Origin: Thalassia testudinum
Lineage: Eukaryota; Streptophyta; Magnoliopsida; Alismatales; Hydrocharitaceae
Assembly (NCBI GenBank): GCA_037157565.1
Contig: JAZHRO010000036.1
Coordinates: 19,270,501-19,334,500, forward strand
Reading direction: 5' to 3'
Length of the DNA stretch: 64,000 nt
Shown: positions 54,757 through 64,000 of the stretch, one piece after another
How the letters are laid out: each line of letters starts with the position of its first letter
How positions within the stretch are numbered: the stretch's first letter is position 1
Position numbers and translations under genes: made by a program
The notes under the pieces: generated by a model
What the model saw: only the letters and a program-made list of their open reading frames with translations
Told to the model about the DNA's origin: nothing
Databases searched by the model: none

Positions 54757-56824
54757 TACCCCCATGCCTAAATCTTGCTAGTCCCTAGCAAATGCAAGAC
54801 TAAATTATTCATAGAAGGATCCCTAAGGGATTGATTATTTTATCAAGTGTAAGCCTAGAGATTTTTCTCCTTTTTGTTTTCATCCTATGGTCTAGAAATT
54901 CAGACAATCATGAAAGTGTAGCCATATAGCTTTTGCAACGGATTCGAGTGAAAACTAATTCACCTCTAAAGCTTATACTTGACCTTTAGTAAAAATTCTA
55001 GTGTGATAGGAAAATTTTCTTCCCTCAGGGTATTCAAGATATTCTATGAATTCTACCCTGGCTTTAAGCTTAGGTAGAGAATCTTAGAGGGAAAAGATTA
55101 TATATTTGGTGGCTCACTCTAACTTAGTGCTACATAAAAATTAGTACTTCAGAATCTAGATTCCCAAATTATTATGTAACTCAACTCAGAGAAAGTCGAG
55201 AAAAACTATGCTCTCTTTTTTGGTTCCTTTGTGTTCATTCTCTATTTTTCTTTTTCTTTTTCTTTTCTTTTCTTTCTTTTTCTTAGAACTCACAATCTAA
55301 CCAAATTCACACATATGACCTATATTTAGTTGTCTCACTTGGCATTAACACTTTAATTGAGTTCCCATAACTCTAACACTAAGTCAGAATTCCTCAACTA
55401 GTATTCGAGCGGTCAGAAATACAAGAAAGGTGGGTTAAGGTCATATTTGGTGGATCTCAAATTTATTTGGTGGTATTGGCTCAATGCAACTGAGATAAAC
55501 ACTAAATATTCACTCTTTTTTTCTTTACCTTTTTCTTTTTCTAATTTTTTTCAATTTTTCTTCTTTTTTTGTCATTTTTTTCTTTCTTTCTTTTTTTCTT
55601 TTTTTTTCTTCTTTTTTTTTCTTCTTTCAACACAACACAACTAGCACATATCCATGAACTTTATTAAGGAGGGATTATTAGGGATTGGTGGTACTCAAGA
55701 GACATTGGGTGGCTTATTTGGTGGGAGTGCCTACTCATGGCACCTGGAGAGATAGATAGGACGGTGTATTTCTGACCTTGACATCAATACCCTCCTTTAG
55801 CCAAGGATTCCGTAAATAATGGTCGTAACCATCCATCTTAGCCTTAATTTTATGAAAACTCGCTCTCTTCGTATTTGCCTTATTTGGTGGCTCTTAAAAT
55901 TTCACGCAAAAATGTATACGTAGGATCCGAGAGTGAAAACTATGCCTAATCTCTGAGTATCATCACCTAATTATCTAGGATTCCGGATTCCTTGCACTAA
56001 TGTTAGAGCACCAGTACACTCTACTCTCATCTCATACTATTTGGTGGATTTTTGGAAGAAAATCTGCCTGACTCCCAAAACACTGTCCAGGGGTTCAGGA
56101 AAAGAAGCAATGCTTCTTCTCGACAGACTAAAGACATTTATCAGCCTTCACCGTAAATCCATTGCAAATTCTACGTGTGTGTGAAAAGTTGTACTGGATT
56201 CTAGATTACAAGAATCAACTAGAGGATAAAATCCCTAATGCATTCTCTTAATAAGATAATCTTATTCATGGATGCACTATGTATATATGCTATAAACAAG
56301 TAACCTCTTATATTTGTACTTCATGAAATTTCCCTTATTAGGTTACATTTAGCTTGACCCTAAATTTAGAACAAAAGGATGAGTGGGTGAGTCGAAAATG
56401 GCTGTTGCAGATGATTTCTAGCTTCAATGCGAACATTGAAGGTGGAGTCGGTTGTTCTTTTATTTAGGGTCCTAAAGTACGTTTGACATGCTGCTCCGGG
56501 GTTTTCCTAAGTGTTGATATAAAAATTTTCAATTTTGTCGTGTCTACCCCCCCCCTCCATGCCTAAGTTCTTGCATGTCCTCATGCATGAATATAGAAGA
56601 AAATAAATACAGCAGGGAGTAAATGGGTACAAATCACCTAGAATTGCTCCTGAAATTTTAACGTTCAACATCGGCCATCCTGATAATATGCAATATGCAA
56701 AAGAAATATGCTTAAAAGAAAAATATGCTATGTATAAAAATGGTTATGTATAGATGATGGTAGAATGTGGGATATGCTATCTATACGTGCTGAGTTTAAC
56801 GCCTCTAGCTGGGCGAGAACTTAC
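54757..56824 (-). other. M4 3' noncoding region
   Basis: No gene. Long T/C-rich low-complexity tracts (55,235-55,290; 55,500-55,630), six TATTTGGTGG-like units (near 55,103, 55,444, 55,463, 55,713, 55,880 and 56,037), a sequence shared with M1 (TGTTGCAGATGATTTCTAGC near 56,402 against 15,705), and the internal polypurine motif at 56,547-56,582. Confidence 0.65.
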
Positions 56825-57010
56825 TCAGATACCCTCAATAAGATGTATGAGTTCGTCAGCTAGAGGAGGTTCCTGGGCTGTGAATGGCTTGAGGTGCTGG
56901 CCATTTATCGTAGATACATGCCCAGATTTTGGGTTCCTGATTTGGACCACCCCATTAGGATATGGGTGAATCACAACATATGGGCCAGTTGTTGTCGGAC
57001 CTGGATAGGT
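56825..57010 (-). pseudogene. M4 integrase C-terminus, truncated by M5
   Basis: About 61 codons open to the M5 junction, ending at TGA (56,825-56,827). Reads GPYVVIHPYPNGVVQIRNPK and INGQHLKPF, matching the end of the A integrase ([10 protein letters not shown]). The upstream part of the gene is on the far side of M5. Confidence 0.7.
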
Positions 57011-57659
57011 TGTTAATATGATGATTTTATCATTGAAATGTGTATAGTGGTTAACCTAAATCGGACCTAACCATCTCTTTACAAAATTTTTAACCTGGCA
57101 TACTTGATTTTATCTTGTCACTTTTAGGCCCAAGGTCGAACTCAGGGAAGTGAGGTACAAGTCAAGTTTCTATGCCTTTCCTACAACGAGTCTCTTCCGT
57201 TCGTTTATTATATTTTTTGGTGTTTTTCTTATTTAGATTTTTTTATGGTAATCTTTGTCCTTGAGGGACACCCTCAAAATTGGGTTCTTGGCCTTGAGCC
57301 AAAATAGAGTTCCAAGACGGGTCTTGCTATTCGCAAGACGGAGTACCTGCAAGTCAAAGATTATCTTTTCTCTTTTATATATTTTTTTGCCTTTTTACTA
57401 TCAGGAAAGCAAAATAGAAATAAAGTAAATATAGTATATATATATATAGGTATATAATATGTATATAAAGGGGTAGGGGTGGAGGCGAAGATGGATGTAG
57501 CACGGTGTCGAGTCGGTCGTCGTCTAGAAAGACGCAACCAACAGGACTAGGTGCTGCATGGAGTATGGTGTAGGATGTGTGGTGGAAGATGAATGCGAAC
57601 ACACTTTTTTTGTACGCATGTATCGGGAAATATCACCAACTGGTGCAGATGTTCCCGCG

Positions 57660-58290
57660 ATACAACGTATGGTAAATATTGTGAAAATATATATATATGT
57701 ATATATGTAAATATATCTATATGTATATATATATATATGGTTATAAATATATAGGTATATATATATATGTAGATATATATGTATATATAAGTGTATATGT
57801 ATATATGTATATATAAGTGTATATGTATATATATATATATGTGTATGTATATATAACTATATAGAGGTATATATATATGTATGTATAAGCATATAGTAAT
57901 ATATGTATTTATAGATATATGTAGCTAAGTATATATATATATATATGTATGTATATATAGTTATAGATATATATATGTATAGATGTATATATATATGTAT
58001 GTATGTATGTATGTATACTAATACATAAGTATATAGATACTACTATATGTATAAATATAAGTATATATATATATATGTATGTATATAAATATATGTATAT
58101 ATATGTATATATATATCAATATATAAGTATATGTATATATATATATGTATACAATAGAGTATAGGTGTGTGTGTTTGTGTGGAAGTGTGAGTGTAGGTGT
58201 GTGTGAGTGTCAGTGTAGAGAGTGCTGTGAGTGTTGTGAGAGAGAGTGAGAGTGAGAGAGAGAGAGAGCGGGAGAGAGAACGCAGCCGCA
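57660..58290. repeat. (AT)/(GTAT) microsatellite followed by GT and GA runs
   Basis: About 490 bp of ATATGTAT-type repeats, then a GT-rich stretch (58,165-58,205) and a GA-rich stretch (58,240-58,270). Within the R-U5 side of the M5 LTR. Frames here are artefacts. Confidence 0.9.
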
Positions 58291-58584
58291 CTGCTGGGGA
58301 GTTAAGTTAGGTCGTCTGCAGCTAGCAGGCGTCGTCTAGAGGTCCAAGCGCGCACGCACAGGCGTGTCTACACAGAGAGGAGCACGCGGGAGTGGGGAGC
58401 GGAGAGGAACCAGCAGCGCACAGCACTGCGCGAAGGTTGGAGCGGGCGAAGGCAGGCATGCGTGAAGGGAGTGGGCGATGCAGGCACTGGGAGAGGGCTG
58501 GCAGACGCGCAGGCGTGTGCGGGCAACGCGAGCGTAGACGTGCGGGTAGGTGCGCGCACGGGCGAACGGCGGTCGCAGCGCGCC

Positions 58585-58670
58585 GGGTGACCGGTAAAGT
58601 GAGAAGCTCACCGGTCACCCCACTGTAGCCACAGTGTCGCACAGACTCGCGTGAACAGTGGCTACAGTGG
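58585..58670. repeat. Two neighbouring inverted repeats in M5 LTR
   Basis: GGGTGACCGG (58,585-58,594) pairs with CCGGTCACCC (58,611-58,620), with an inner TGAG/CTCA; CCACTGTAGCCAC (58,620-58,632) pairs exactly with GTGGCTACAGTGG (58,658-58,670). They share a boundary base. Confidence 0.75.
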
Positions 58671-59696
58671 TCATCCACGCCGCGCAACCGGCGGTGGGCG
58701 GTGCTGTGAGTGAGGCCGACTTGCGACTGGTGCGCGAGGGAGAAGGCCTGCGCCGGCCAATTTTGAGCGTGGAGAGCTCGCGACAGAGCAGAGAAGCTGG
58801 AGGCGAGGTCTCTGCAGGTGCACGCGGAAGCTTGTAGATGCTAGCAGGGGGCGGGAAGCACTTGGCCGGTCGTTGTAGAGGCACGCAGCAGCCGGTTGCG
58901 GGTGGAAGAGGGCACGACAGGGTGGAGAAGCGGAAGGTGGAGAGGGCCTGCAGGCACTCGCGGAGGGCGGGGGCACTTGCAGGCGTGCACGGAAGGGGCT
59001 GCTGCTGCTGCTTTGCCGCTGCTGCTGGGCGTACGAAGCTTTTGAGCTTCAGACCTTGAAGCTGCTCTAATGGCAGAAGGTGCTGGAGCGGGAAAAAAAA
59101 TAGAAAAGAGCCACCACGCCCACCGGCTCTTTGAAGAGCTAGGCGGTGGTGGTCTCACTATGGTGGTGTGCACCTCAGTGAGGGCTCCTGCCCGCTGGGT
59201 ATCTCCGAGGAGGGTCGGCATATGGAAGGAAATGGAGGAGAGTACGGTGGCCTGGAGAAGTTATGCAGGTGGTTTTTTTTGGTTGGGACCAGGACTCTTG
59301 TTGAAGGAGAAGCCGTGGCCTTTTTATAGAAGATGAAAGTCATGCACAGCCATGCCCAGGCTGTGCATGGCTTGCATATGGAGTGGCAGGGCGAGGTCTG
59401 CTGCGGATGCAGGGAGAGGTGAAGTAGGACATGGCATTGAGAGAAGAAGTCGATGCTCCATGCAGCTGCGGGGAGAAAGATTTAAAAATAAAAATGGAGA
59501 AGGAAATATTGCAAAGCAGCACTTGAGGAAAGATGTAATCGCGAGGCCAATTATTTCATTCTCCTCCTCTCTCAATTAGATGCATGCATGCATGTATTTT
59601 TACAAAATGCAATTATGGAATCCTAATATGCATAGGTAATGCTAGGAAATAGCACAAGAAGGCACTATTGCAAGTGTATTTTTTGCAGTGCAATCA

Positions 59697-60788
59697 TACC
59701 CCCATGCCTATCTTTTGCTAGTCCCTAGCAAAACATTTTTTGTAGTATTTAGAAATGATCTTAAGCTGAAGATTTTCTTCCGAGGCAACATAGGTGTGTT
59801 GATTGTTGGATATTGTGAGAACCAATTGTAGAGAAGACTACCAGTACTTTAAGTCTCACATGACATAGATCATCTCTCGACTAACCAAGACTCTTAATAT
59901 TTAAACCTTAAATACGATTTCCAGGATCCAAGAGGTTTTTGCCGTACTCGAGAGCTCAAGAGGTTATGGCATGTGCATAGTGAAGGATCAAGACTGACCA
60001 GATGCACATTAAGACTCAAGCCCAAGGTTTCACGAATCTTTAAGTACAGGTTGGTCCCAGTTTCAGCTCGTGTTTTCGGATTGACCCTTAAAAAGATGAC
60101 GAAAAACTCAACTCCCATTTTCTGATTTTTGTGGCTCAAAGGAAAACAAGGTATTTATAACCTGTCCTGAAGAACTTCTTGTAGGGCGAAGACTTTACAG
60201 ACATTTGTGAGATATACTGACTTATTTGCAACTTTTTTTTTTTGAAACACGTGTCAGTATATCTCTTACAACATTTTTTGAAGGAGCACACTTTTTTTCT
60301 TTTTGGTGGGAGAGTTTCTTTTTGGTGGAAAGAGTCGCTCCTAAACACAAGACTAAAGCCTGGGATAAAAAGTCTACCTACGCACACAGGTAAGGACTCC
60401 ACCTTCCCTAATGAACACTAGGGTTGGATCTTATGTTCACCTGGTCTTTCTTGATATGTGAAGTGTGAACCAAGTTTACTTAAGCTCTCAAGTAAAAGCA
60501 AACCAACAGATCCTGTACTGGTGTCTCAGGTACAAGAATACGTCCTTAGTTAGGAGAGATTCCGATATATTTTATCAATGCTCAAGTGAATTAAGCCGAG
60601 CCTGAGCGAATCAAGCTTCTGTGGCCTGAAAGTCTTCAAAACAGAGGTTGAATATCCATAAACACTTATTGTATTTTTGTTTCAGCTTTAAGATCATTAC
60701 TAAACACCATTTATTATTATTATATATTTTTTTTTCTTTTTCTTGCATATTTATAAATAGGTGGAAACTGTATGATACCATAAAATAC
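59697..60788 (-). other. M5 3' noncoding region
   Basis: No gene recognised. Polypurine tract at the LTR edge, T-rich stretches near 60,230 and 60,290, otherwise mixed AT-rich sequence. The A/M1/M2 tandem unit was not seen. Confidence 0.6.
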
Positions 60789-61992
60789 TCAGATCCTATG
60801 GATGCCTATCCACCCCCCCATGCCAAACAATGCTATGTCCTCATATGCATGCAGGGAAAGGTAGAGAAAGGATGAAAGATCGGGTAACGAGAGCTGAAGT
60901 GCAGGGTATACAGCAGGGTGGTAGGGTGGGTGGATGGTGGGTGGTGAAGTAAAAAGTGAAGTGCTCGTGATAGCGGCGCGAAAAGTGATGGTGGGTGGTG
61001 AAAGGTCTGTCATTTTCAGGGACAAGAGTGTCCCAGGCGGATCGGAGAACAAGTCGGGAAGAAGAAATTGGCCTTCAGATTGGCCAAGAAGAGGGGCTCT
61101 TTGGATAGATGGATCCAAAAAAGAATAGCCCCAGTGAGTAGGATATGGGCTCAAGGTTCTAGTGTGGAGTTGCAAATCTGCCTGATTTGGCAGGAAAGAA
61201 AGGGCAATCCGATCTTCAGGAGTGTGGACCGACGGTGAGTAGCCCGGATATGACTCAGACCATGAGGTATGGAAAGTGGAGAAAACCTCATCAGAAGTCT
61301 GGCCAGGAGAAAGTACGGGACAAGGGAGGGATGGGGGAACGTCACAATATGTGTCGATCAGGCAGTCGTCAGGTAATCTGCAACAGTCTAAATAGGTCCC
61401 AATTAGTTCGATACATGCACTAACGGTCATGTCCTCGTCAGACGTGTCATCCTCAATGCAATCACAATCAAAGTTCTTGGCTGCCTTGAAGATGTTAAGT
61501 TTGAGCTTTTCAGATCCAACGGCAATCTCAATATAGCCCGACTCGCAGTCGATAAGGGCACGGGCTGTGGCCAAGAAAGGTCGACCAAGGATGATCGGAC
61601 AATCAGAAAGTGAGCTAGGAACTTCCATATCTAAAACAAGAAAGTCAACAGAAAAATAGAGACTGTTGACCCTAACCACCACGTCTTCCACCACACCCTT
61701 CGGGATTTTGACAGAACGATCTACCAACAGTAACGTGACAGGGGTGGGTTTCAGATTTCCCAAGGAAAATTTTTTGAGCATGATGGTCGGTATGAGATTT
61801 ATGGAAGATCTTAGATCAAGAAAGGCATGGTTAAAACTACAGCCTTGGATGCTACAGGAAATAAGCAGTGTGCCCAGATCTTTCTGCTTTGGTGGTAGGT
61901 TTGACAGTATAGCACAACTCGCATGAGGCGAGAGAACCACCGGATTTTTAGTTTTCTTTGACTGTCGCCTGGGTGTTGTGTAGTCTTTGAAA
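60789..61992 (-). pseudogene. M5 protease with altered active site, ending in the internal polypurine motif
   Basis: Open from a stop at about 61,992 to 60,789 (about 400 codons). The protease block has DLRSSINLIP near 61,801-61,826, where A has [10 protein letters not shown]: the Gly of the aspartic protease triplet is Arg, so catalysis is probably lost. Then DFLVLDMEVPSSL and [16 protein letters not shown] are conserved. After about residue 170 the sequence is an acidic then Ser/Pro-rich linker with no RT, and the last codons (HAYEDIALFGMGG) are the internal polypurine motif read as protein. This shows a deletion joining the linker to just upstream of that motif. Confidence 0.75.
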
Positions 61993-62047
61993 AATCAGGC
62001 GACAGTAGGTATGTGGTCGATAGCCTCGAGCAGGGGTACCTTGATTT

Positions 62048-64000
62048 CTATATCCCTGAAAAAATTACGCAGGTTATCAAAGGCCTGCGTATCTTTCTTT
62101 TGCCTTTTGGCTCCTGCAGTAGAGCCTCAGGGAATAAGACTGATTCTGGCAACAATTTGGGTGTATCGTCCTCTCGCGAATGCGGTGCGCATCCTGAATG
62201 AGAGGGCAATGAAGAAGACGAGCCAGGATCAGGTCGAGGCGGATCAACGGTCTGCTTACCACTCCTCGTAGTGATAGCATTAGACGATGCGGGTTCAGTG
62301 GGATCATACGGCGAAGGAGGGTTCGTAATGGGGACATAAGAGTGCGGTGCTGCAGTGGGATTAGCCTGAAATCCCGGTGGAATGCTCGGAGCCTGCAGAA
62401 TTTGATGAACCTGCCCCTGAGAAGGTCGTACCTGTGGTTGAGGACCGCACGGTACGAAATTTTGCATGTTTGGGATAGGTTGGGTGGGAAGAGTGCCTTA
62501 AGATCGAGTATTCATGCGTAGTTGACTAATCTCAGCATTCTGCTACGCCAGTTGGTGCTGAAGAGAGGTCATGTTCTCTTCATGGCGCTTTGACATATCT
62601 GTCATCATTTGCATCAATTTGTCAAGAGGACTTGATGAGTGTTCTGTTTGTGGTACGCAAGGGCCTGATGGCAGATTCGCCACAGGATTAGACTGGGCCC
62701 TTGGGATGACGGGTGCGGACGGTCGCATTGGTCCACCTGCGGGATTTTGGCTCTGCGGGTTGTTGGACCATGCGAAGTTCGGATGATTGCACCACCCTGG
62801 GTTATAAGTGGTAGAGAACAGGTTGTTCCCCAGGGCGCAAGCGTCTTCTATGCCAGAAGACGCGTCCGCATGTAAGTATGCGTCCGAGCACACGGAGGCT
62901 TGCTCCTCCGTGTCAAAATACTGGCTCGCAGAAGCCAGTTCCACATGACTTTCCGAGTCGCTCTGTGCGACACTCGGTAAGGAAGGTCTTACGGGGTTTC
63001 TCGGGATAAGCTTGGTGTTGGAAGAATTTGGATTGTGACGAAGTGGTGAAGAGGTGGTGTTTGCCATAGATCGGGCGGGGTTGGCCAGAAGCTCGTCCAG
63101 CTTCTTGTGCATGACGAAGACTCCATCCAATTTTTGTGCAATAAGGCTTAGATCAGTGGATGAATGGGAGGGTCTCGTGTCAACTTCGTGGACATTTCGG
63201 GGCTGGCTGGTACGATTAAAGGCGACAATGGAAGCATTGTTCATCAAGTTTTCACTCATATTTTCAAACAGTTCAAATGCTCCATTCTCATCTTTATTCA
63301 TAAAGTTCCCTCCGAAGGAAGCGTCTGCAATCTGCTTCAAAGTCTCATTTAGCCCATAGTAGAAAATCTGGGCTATATGCCACTTGGGCAGATCGTGGTG
63401 CGGACACTTCGTGAGGAGGTCATTATACCTCTCCCATGCCTCATGAAATTGTTCGCCGTTTTGTTGCGTAAATGAAGTGATAGCACGGCGAAGAGCATTG
63501 GTTCGCTCGATTGGGAAGAACTTCTTGAGAAACGTTGTTCGCATCTCTTCTCAAGAGTGGATGGTTCTCCCAAGGGTGCGTAACCACTGCGACGCTTTAT
63601 CCCGCAATGAAAATGGGAACATTTTCATGAGGACTATAAGTAACCCGAAATTTCTTGGTTTAACAGTTTCAGCCAGTCGGGTTAGGTCTTCCAAGTGGAG
63701 AAAAGGATCTTCACTTGCAAGACCATGGAAGTGAAAATTTATTAGGCCAATTATGTTTGGTTTCAATTCAAAGTCGTCCCCGCCCATGGGGACCCGAATT
63801 TATCCTATGGTCTCTATAGCAACGGGATTCTGATAGGAGCTAAGAGACCTAGGCTCCTCCCGTTCGGGAGGGTTCTGCATTTCCTACAATGTTTCCCGAA
63901 TGGCTTCGATTTGCTCATTATACATTTCCATTTGGGATTGGAGGCGGGTTATGGGATATAAGGCTCCACCACCTGGTGGGTTCTGAGGGCGGTTTCCTCC
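62048..64000 (-). pseudogene. M5 gag, with stops, incomplete at the window edge
   Basis: Gag core at 63,300-63,787 ([54 protein letters not shown]), then a variable region and the C-terminus with AITTRSGKQ near 62,270, the counterpart of TLRNGK in A. In-frame stops near 63,548 and 62,541 and a frame change near 62,050 before protease. The N-terminal part continues beyond 64,000. No CCHC knuckle seen. The gag of M5 is closer to A than to M2 in the core blocks. Confidence 0.8.

Larger units (their letters stand above)
52592..57010 (-). mobile_element. M4: Athila-like element inserted in LTR X, interrupted by M5
   Basis: 3' LTR, 3' noncoding region and the end of integrase are visible; the rest lies beyond M5 and the window. 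The integrase C-terminus shows it was an autonomous type. Confidence 0.65.
57011..59696 (-). repeat. M5 3' LTR
   Basis: About 2.69 kb, left edge TGTTAATATG (uncertain by about 8 bp), right edge AGTGCAATCA, then the polypurine tract (minus strand GGCATGGGGGTA). GTATAGTGGT at 57,042-57,051 matches tRNA-Asp nucleotides 10-19. Contains AT microsatellites (57,660-58,150), GT and GA runs (58,165-58,270), a GC-rich block with inverted repeats (58,290-59,060), and a minus-strand TATA box (TATAAAAAGG near 59,312). Confidence 0.7.
57011..64000 (-). mobile_element. M5: Athila-like gag-protease element, runs off the window
   Basis: 3' LTR, 3' noncoding region, protease and gag on the minus strand; the leader, PBS and 5' LTR lie to the right of the window. 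No RT, RNase H or integrase between protease and the 3' region, so it is non-autonomous by internal deletion. It is inserted in the M4 integrase. Confidence 0.75.

Noticed and set aside
57660..58150. Replication origin or matrix-attachment region
   Set aside because: AT microsatellite within an LTR; nothing beyond base composition supports such a role.
58043..58291. 82-codon frame with Tyr/Ile/Thr repeats
   Set aside because: AT and GT microsatellite read as protein.
58322..59221. Overlapping Ala/Arg/Pro-rich frames in the GC-rich part of the M5 LTR as a captured host gene
   Set aside because: Several frames are open at once on both strands, as expected from high GC; no domain and no copy elsewhere to compare.

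Overview
This window is plant nuclear DNA built almost entirely of nested LTR retrotransposons; I see no convincing host gene. The kingdom follows from the element types: Ty3/Gypsy elements of the Athila-like (non-chromovirus) kind, with a primer-binding site (PBS) for tRNA-Asp and a [10 protein letters not shown] protease motif, and Copia-type elements with a TGGTATCAGAGC PBS for initiator tRNA-Met. Element size and recency suggest a large angiosperm genome. I cannot name the species.

Left nest (1-32,716). A Copia-type element with only a gag-like ORF (1,090-30,929; target-site duplication, TSD, AGGGT) carries in its 5' LTR a plus-strand Athila-like element called A (2,515-27,340; TSD GGTAT). 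A is interrupted in its integrase by a minus-strand non-autonomous element, M1 (11,548-21,553; TSD ACGAC). All three TSD pairs are exact and all LTR pairs are nearly identical, so the nest is young. A keeps gag, protease, RT, RNase H and integrase in one frame except for the M1 insertion. M1 has no gag or pol, only one long unknown acidic ORF. A solo Copia-type LTR (30,990-32,711; TSD ATATT) lies just to the right.

Middle (32,717-37,834). A decayed ORF resembling the retroelement-borne 'putative plant transposon protein' family, a 3' LTR of an older element (34,524-36,159), and the leader, decayed PBS and LTR stub of a minus-strand Athila-like element (M6).

Right nest (37,835-64,000), all minus strand and read by left edges because it runs off the window. 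M2, a decayed autonomous Athila-like element (37,835 to beyond 51,097), is interrupted by M3 (43,739-49,807, non-autonomous with an unknown Tyr-rich/acidic ORF) and by an A-related LTR called X (51,098-52,591). X is interrupted by M4 (52,592-57,010, with the integrase C-terminus), and M4 by M5 (57,011 to the edge, gag-protease only).

Four observations stand out. (1) Each Athila-like LTR carries, about 30-45 bp from its U5 edge, a stretch complementary to the 5' half of tRNA-Asp, in addition to the usual PBS for the tRNA 3' end: a candidate two-part primer site. (2) The 3' LTR of A is U3-R-U5 followed by two further 775-bp partial R-U5 copies, with PBS-spacer bases at both joints, inside an intact TSD. 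(3) A noncoding module between two polypurine tracts is conserved in A, M1 and M2. (4) M1 and M3 each encode an unrecognised acidic protein in place of gag-pol.
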